Assembly (NCBI GenBank): GCA_030527925.1
Contig: JAUMZW010000002.1
Location: 107,725-171,724, forward strand
Reading direction: 5' to 3'
Source of the DNA: Streptococcus sp.
GTDB lineage: Bacteria > Bacillota > Bacilli > Lactobacillales > Streptococcaceae
DNA length: 64,000 nt
Within the stretch, counting starts at the first letter, position 1, and every line of letters starts with the position of its first letter. Below the pieces are notes generated by a model. That model had not been told where the DNA came from and did not search any database. It saw nothing but the letters and a program-made list of their open reading frames with translations. Positions 59,649 through 64,000 of the stretch are shown in pieces. Position numbers and translations under genes: made by a program.

Positions 59649-60593
59649 ATTTTCCACTTTTAAACTCTGTTTTATCACATTTCTTAAAAGTCTTCTATTT
59701 TCAATCCATAAGGGTCTATCGTCAAAAGCATAAGTCCGATTTGTTAGAAAAATAACAGCTTGCTGAGTTTTTCTATTAGCCATAATAAAAGGACCTGTAT
59801 AGCCTGTATGGTCAATCCAATCTCCATCTAAATTCCAGCCAATAGAGCGTGGTTTTTCTTTTGAACCATAATTCTGCCAAAGATTATTTGAAAACTCTTC
59901 AGTCAAGTAGGATTCTAAAAATTTTTCTAAATCTTTAACTGTTGAAAATAAGCCCGCTGAACCTGCATGCTCTCCCAACACCCTTGCTTTAGGGTCATGA
60001 ACTCTGCCCATATGAGAATTTTGACTGGTTGGAACTGCCAATGCTACTGGACCAAATGACGTCTCACTCATCCCCATTGGTTTATAAACATACTCAGCAA
60101 ATAAATCAGGTAAGGATTGCTTAGTGACTTCCTCAAGCATAAACCCTAAAAGTAAAAAATTAATATCCGTATAGAAAAATTGCTTATCATTTGTTACACG
60201 AATATGATTAATAGCATCTTTTAATTCAATAGCTGTTAAATTATCTCTATTGATAATAAACGGATCAATTCCACTCGTATGTGTCAGCAACTGTCTTAAG
60301 GTTAGACTATCATCATGAAATACTGGGTAATATGTCCTTAACTTTTCATCCAAATCTAAAATATTTTTGTTTATAAGTTGAATAACTACTGTAGCAACAC
60401 CAACCACTTTAGAGACACTTGCTAAATCATAGACTAAATCTTCTCTAACAGGCCTAAGACCATCTTGTGTCCCAAAATAAACTTCTGACCATTCACCCTT
60501 ATCATAAATAGCCAAACTCACACCATAGTAAAGGTTCTCTGTTATTTGTTTTTCACAGTAGTTGATAATTTCATCTATTTTTTTTGAAACCAT
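59646..60593 (-). CDS. Beta-lactamase-related serine hydrolase
   Basis: 315 aa. Class C-like penicillin-binding fold: DLASVSKVVG with the S-x-x-K motif (Ser59, Lys62), YTDINFLLLG (about 147, the Y-x-N position, Asp here) and a terminal HTGYTGP near 262 (H/K-T-G position). It has no signal peptide, so it is probably cytoplasmic, an esterase or peptidase rather than a drug-resistance enzyme. The ATG at 60593 overlaps cppA by 19 nt, so the two are co-translated. Confidence 0.87.
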   Translation of the reverse strand: MVSKKIDEIINYCEKQITENLYYGVSLAIYDKGEWSEVYFGTQDGLRPVREDLVYDLASVSKVVGVATVVIQLINKNILDLDEKLRTYYPVFHDDSLTLRQLLTHTSGIDPFIINRDNLTAIELKDAINHIRVTNDKQFFYTDINFLLLGFMLEEVTKQSLPDLFAEYVYKPMGMSETSFGPVALAVPTSQNSHMGRVHDPKARVLGEHAGSAGLFSTVKDLEKFLESYLTEEFSNNLWQNYGSKEKPRSIGWNLDGDWIDHTGYTGPFIMANRKTQQAVIFLTNRTYAFDDRPLWIENRRLLRNVIKQSLKVEN

Positions 60594-61327
60594 AATTCTA
60601 TCCCACTTGGGTCTGTAATAACTAGAAGTCTTTCTTTTTTATCAAGGTAGACATTCTTTCCTTGATTAACTAGCTGTTCTTTTATAGACCTTAGTTCTGT
60701 ATCTGAGCCTACTACAAATTCTAGAATTTCAATATCCCAAGTTTCATGACAGGGAGCATTTAAATCATCCCCTTCTGATTGAGAAAATCGAAACATACTT
60801 ACTAAAGACTCAGGTAAGAGAGCTTGATAAAAGGAAAATGACTCTTTCTCATCAAGAACATTTAATGTAATTTCTTTGTAAGAAAAATCTAACAAACCTC
60901 TAAAATCACCCTCAAAATCTTCAAATACAGGATAATCCGATAGCACTAAATTTGTTACATCTTCCTCAGAATGTAATAAGAAAGTATCCTGTTCTGGTGA
61001 TAAACATTCAAAAGCATAACCATTTATACCTTTATAAATTTTTGTGACTTGTTGTGAGGTTTGTAGTAATCTCACCACAGAAGAATTATCTTTTGTAAAA
61101 ATAGAAATCTTATTTAGTTTTTTTAATCCTTTACAAGCTCTAGTCCGATAAGAAGGTGATTCTTCAATAGTTAAATAAGATTCTCTATTTCCAAAATCCG
61201 TTAACTCGGCAATTGAATTTTCCTCAGATTTTAACCGAAGTCCCAAAGTCTTGTTAAAAAATTCAATATTATCTTCTCTATTATTGACTCTTATTATAGG
61301 TTGTTTAAACATGATGTCTTGAAACAT
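60575..61327 (-). CDS. cppA: CppA protein (VOC/glyoxalase fold)
   Basis: 250 aa. MFKQPIIRVNNREDNIEFFNKTLGLRL and a C-terminal ITDPSGIELWF are vicinal-oxygen-chelate fold blocks; the two-domain arrangement matches streptococcal CppA. CppA was described as a complement C3-degrading factor, but it has no signal peptide and the fold suggests a small-molecule enzyme, so the virulence role is uncertain. GAGG is 8 nt before the ATG at 61327. Upstream of the serine hydrolase gene in the same transcript. Confidence 0.88.
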   Translation of the reverse strand: MFQDIMFKQPIIRVNNREDNIEFFNKTLGLRLKSEENSIAELTDFGNRESYLTIEESPSYRTRACKGLKKLNKISIFTKDNSSVVRLLQTSQQVTKIYKGINGYAFECLSPEQDTFLLHSEEDVTNLVLSDYPVFEDFEGDFRGLLDFSYKEITLNVLDEKESFSFYQALLPESLVSMFRFSQSEGDDLNAPCHETWDIEILEFVVGSDTELRSIKEQLVNQGKNVYLDKKERLLVITDPSGIELWFQKK

Positions 61328-61424
61328 ATGGTATCCTCATATTATTTATTATTTAATCTATTATATCATACCAAGTCTTTTAAATTTATGAGTTTGCTAT
61401 AGAAGAGCAAATTTCAAGTTCAAG

Positions 61425-62381
61425 TTAGCCATTTAGTAAAAATTCTCTAGTAGATTTTTAATCCAGTACTCTCTTTGGATAATTGTTTATCCAATTTTCA
61501 ATAAATGCAACTTGTTTCCGACTTGTATTTTTGTTTTCCTTAGGTAACCATCGTCTGATTAGTCTGTTATGATTTTCATTAGTTCCTCTCTCCCAAGAGG
61601 AATAAGGATGAGCATAGTAGATACAATTCGGGTCAAAAACCTCAGATAAATGCCTAAACTCAGTTCCATTTTCTGTTGTGATAGAGTTAATTTGATAGTC
61701 CTTTAGAATGAGTTTTAAAGCCTTATTAACCGAATCCGCCGACTTATCAGGAATGAGGCGAATAATTTGATAACGACTTGCTCTATCAGTTAAAGTCAAT
61801 AAACACTCATTTTTTGCTCGTGTTTAAATGACCGTATCAATCTCAAAATCTCCCATATTCTGACGATCATTGATGCTTTTAGGACGTTCTTCAATAGACT
61901 TTCCAGCAGGCTTAAAATACGGACTGACCTGCTTCTTATGCTTAACTTTTCCTCTGCGAAGGTAAAGCATGTCAGATTTTGTTAGTCCTAAATGCCCCTG
62001 ATTAATCCAGTAATAAATCGTTGAAACAGATACAGCAATCCCTTTTGATTTGACCATCATTTCAGGTGAATACTTCTGTTTGATGTAGTGAAGAATCTTT
62101 TCCTTTAGTTCTTTGGTCAGTGAAACTTGCTTAACAGAATGTTTACGATTGGTTTCATAAACGTTCTGTGCGAAATGAGCTGAATAAACGAGTTCAAACT
62201 TCCCTTTACGAACTTGTTGTCTCACTTGACCACGCTTTATCTCATTATTAACCGTTTGAGGAGCTTTAGCTAACCTTCTAGACATTTCACGGTTGGAGTA
62301 ACCTTCACGAATCCAAGGTTCAATCATTCTGCGTTCAACTAATGTTGATTGTTTCCCTTTTGGTATATAATGGTCTTGCAT
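61425..62381 (-). pseudogene. IS1239-like IS30-family transposase, two in-frame stops
   Basis: The frame begins MQDHYIPKGK and runs for 318 codons to 61425, close to normal length. N-terminal helix-turn-helix (EGYSNREMSRRLAKAPQTV), then catalytic core: GDFEIDTVI (first Asp), ITTENGTEF (second Asp replaced by Glu-Asn region), WERGTNENHNRLIRRWLP (Glu). TAA codons interrupt it at 61824-61826 (just after the first Asp) and 61458-61460 (near the end). Both are single-base changes in an otherwise continuous frame. Confidence 0.85.
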
Positions 62382-62407
62382 CTCAGAGTCTTTCTAATTA
62401 TTATTTT

Positions 62408-63462
62408 CCAAATTGTCAAATTAAGCTAGACATTTGATGTAACTCAGAAAAACTTGATATGGTGTTTGATAATTTAAAGATTTCCTAGGGATTCTATGGG
62501 ATTCTATTTCGTTTATCAACTATAGCTGATAAATAGTTCTGAGAAATCCCATTAAAATCCATCTGCTTAGGTAGTCCATGACGTCTTAATAAGCCATTTG
62601 CATGTACATTTAACCTACGTTGACCAGGGCAACCTGGATCCGCAAAGAAAATATCAATGTCGTGTTGGTTGGCTATTATCTTCCAATTAGAGAATTCTTT
62701 CCCACAATCAAAGGTAATCGATTTAAAGAGATGTTTTGGAAATTTTGACAGCCATCTATTTAGTGATTGCTCAATATCACTAGCTTTTCGAGCATTGGCT
62801 TGAAGAGTGATGATAGCTTTAGATTGCTTCTCTACCAAGGTGATAACGGCACTTTTGTGATGTTTCCCAACAATCGTATCTCCTTCAAGATGCCCAAACT
62901 CTCTTTCAAACTTTGGATAGACTTCTGAACGCTCACGGATATCCCTCTGAAAAGCTTGTTTTCCACGTTTTTCGACCTTACCATTTGGTTTGCGTTTTCC
63001 CTTCCATGGTAAATCATCTTTCTTGAAGATGCTACGGTCAGCTAGGCGATAAAGAGTTCTCATAGAGCAAGGGATTTTAGTAGGATAAGTTCCTTTGACA
63101 ACATCCAGACTCCAATTAAGCTCTAAATGCGTTTGGACAAAGTCTTGTTGGCTTGGAGTGAATTGGGTCTTACGACGGCCACAACGTTTCTTGTTCGCTT
63201 TGTAGTCCTTATAGTAATCATAGGCGGAATGATTAGCCTTGAAATAAGCAATGACCTTATAAATCGTTTGTCTGGATCTTTTGAGAGATTGACAAATAAT
63301 GCTAACGGCCATTCCTTCTTTGTAATAAACCTCTATCATTACAAGCTCGGTTGTGGTGAGATGAGTATAGGTCATTTATGTTAGTTCCTTTCAGACAAAT
63401 GTGGTGTTTATCTGAGCCTAACATATATGTCTTTTTCTGTCTAGCTTAATTTTACAAATTGG
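62408..63462 (-). mobile_element. Second IS30-family element, nested in the first
   Basis: 1055 bp bounded by 25-bp imperfect inverted repeats (62408-62432 and 63438-63462, TGTCTAGCTTAATTT... and complement, two mismatches). It contains a single minus-strand transposase frame. It lies between the transposase start and the left terminus of the IS1239-like element, so it came second. A possible TTTT target duplication flanks it, but the boundary is ambiguous. Confidence 0.82.
62421..63375 (-). pseudogene. IS30-family transposase, frameshifted and with a lost catalytic Glu
   Basis: Starts MTYTHLTTTELVMIEVYYKEG (helix-turn-helix SIICQSLKRSRQTIYKVI). The catalytic core has FGHLEGDTIVG (Asp), ITFDCGKEFSNW (Asp) and RRLNVHANGLLRR, where the family has N-E-H: the catalytic Glu is Val (codon 62605-62607). 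A 10-bp tandem duplication (62488-62507) shifts the frame and creates a stop at 62494, cutting about 24 residues. Deleting one copy restores a 314-aa frame that ends in the inverted repeat at 62421. Confidence 0.85.
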
Positions 63463-63625
63463 GTTTTGTTAATTATAATCATATCTCTCTGAGATATTTT
63501 TTTAATACCATCAAGTGGCTAACTTCATTTTACAATTTACCTTAAACATCACAAAAGAGAAGACGAACTTCGTCTCCTCTTGTACTTAATTATAGGTCAC
63601 CCACTACAGTCGACAAGGAGCCAGA

Positions 63626-63657
63626 AAAGCCTTTAGAAATTAATTTCTAAAGGCTTT
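63626..63657. terminator. Perfect 32-bp palindrome, probable terminator
   Basis: AAAGCCTTTAGAAATT followed directly by its complement, lying between the LPXTG gene stop (63714) and the IS pair. It ends in CTTTCC rather than a clean T-run on the minus strand, so termination may be weak. Confidence 0.55.
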
Positions 63658-63713
63658 CCCTTATTTATAAGTACTTAATATAAATTTCAAATAATTTAAT
63701 AAATTTCTATCAA

Positions 63714-64000
63714 TTATTCTTCATTATTTTTTCTGCGCTTAGCTACTAAACCAAGTCCAGTTAATGCACTTAAAGCACCTAATAAACCAGTCGCTACTGT
63801 TGATGACTCACCTGTATTTGGAAGTTTAGATGATCCAGTTGAAGCATTATTGCTATGGTTTGTGTTTGAAGATGCACTTCTAATTGTCGACTTACTCATG
63901 CTTGTTGACGCACTTGTTGAACCAGATTGACTCATGCTTGTTGACGCACTTACTGACTCAGACGCACTTGTTGATGCTGATTCTGAAGCACTTGTTGATG
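63714..64000 (-). CDS. C-terminus of a serine-rich LPXTG surface protein (partial)
   Basis: Only the last 95 codons are in the window. The visible part is a Ser/Ala/Thr repeat tract (STSASESASTSAS...), then LPNTGES, a hydrophobic span (TVATGLLGALSALTGLGLV) and the basic tail AKRRKNNEE: a classical sortase A sorting signal. Streptococcal serine-rich repeat adhesins are glycosylated surface proteins exported by an accessory Sec system; whether this one has such partners cannot be seen. The repeat unit is degenerate near its end. Confidence 0.9.
   Translation of the reverse strand, partial: STSASESASTSASESVSASTSMSQSGSTSASTSMSKSTIRSASSNTNHSNNASTGSSKLPNTGESSTVATGLLGALSALTGLGLVAKRRKNNEE

Larger units (their letters stand above)
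61407..63541 (-). mobile_element. IS30-family element (IS1239-like), interrupted by a second IS30-family element
   Basis: The right terminus carries AAGTTAGCCATTT after GCAAATTTC (61407-61434), the left terminus its inverted relative (63513-63541, AAGTGGCTAACTT...). Removing the inner element (62408-63462) leaves about 1080 bp, normal for an IS30 element, with a single transposase frame. The transposase is inactive (see the pseudogene). Confidence 0.7.

Noticed and set aside
59646..60593. Beta-lactamase resistance gene
   Set aside because: It has the S-x-x-K fold but no signal peptide; family members are esterase-like, so a resistance claim is not supported.
61458..62381. Two separate transposase genes in the outer IS30 element
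   Set aside because: Both pieces are in one frame, separated by a single TAA; they are parts of one broken gene.
62494..63375. Inner IS30 transposase as an intact 293-aa gene
   Set aside because: The C-terminus is lost by a 10-bp duplication and the catalytic Glu is Val, so it is listed as a pseudogene.
63850..64000. Short repeats as a CRISPR array
   Set aside because: The repeats are in-frame Ser/Ala/Thr codons of a surface protein, with no regular spacers.

Overview
The window looks like low-GC Firmicutes chromosome from the genus Streptococcus, most likely the pyogenic group (relatives of S. agalactiae, S. uberis, S. iniae, S. parauberis). Grounds: an rgp/gac-type rhamnan cell-wall locus, a GBS-Bsp-repeat/CHAP secreted protein, CppA, DUF1129, a serine-rich LPXTG protein, an IS1239-like element and typical streptococcal gene neighbourhoods. 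The species cannot be fixed from sequence reading alone. I see no tRNA, rRNA, prophage or CRISPR array.

Layout. 1-2.8 kb: 3' part of pepT and a secreted CHAP protein. 2.8-16.8 kb: a minus-strand rhamnan locus read from rgpA (16762) down through rgpB, the ABC exporter rgpCD, rgpE/gacF, rgpF/gacG and gacH, then a lineage-variable decoration module (two polyprenyl-phosphate-type GT2 enzymes and one multi-spanning GT-C-like enzyme). 16.9-21.1 kb: asnA, a lipoprotein, two GNATs, an MmcQ/EVE-like protein and a degenerate Nudix protein. 21.2-24.0 kb: valS with a T-box leader. 24.1-27.6 kb: a GNAT, a stand-alone class B-like sortase beside a small secreted protein ending in LPNTA without an anchor, then a decayed IS3-family element. 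27.6-31.1 kb: DUF896 and glyQS with a T-box. 31-44 kb: nagA, small membrane proteins, HAD and TRIC proteins, nusB-asp23-efp, comEB, pepP-uvrA, corA-DUF1129. 44-55.9 kb: rpsF-ssb-rpsR, mutY, a 57-aa small membrane ORF, trxA, a broken DUF915 hydrolase, mutS2-cvpA-zapA, rnhC-lepB-recD2. 56-61.3 kb: dinB and pflB, divergent around a strong inverted repeat, a serine hydrolase and cppA. 61.4-64 kb: one IS30-family element nested inside another, both with broken transposases, then the C-terminus of a serine-rich LPXTG surface protein running off the window.

Functionally the window is mostly housekeeping (translation, DNA repair, amino acid and sugar metabolism) plus cell-surface construction. The least ordinary parts are the decoration module behind the rhamnan genes, the sortase/LPNTA pair, the dinB-pflB operator-like repeat, the nested IS pair and several genes broken by in-frame stops.
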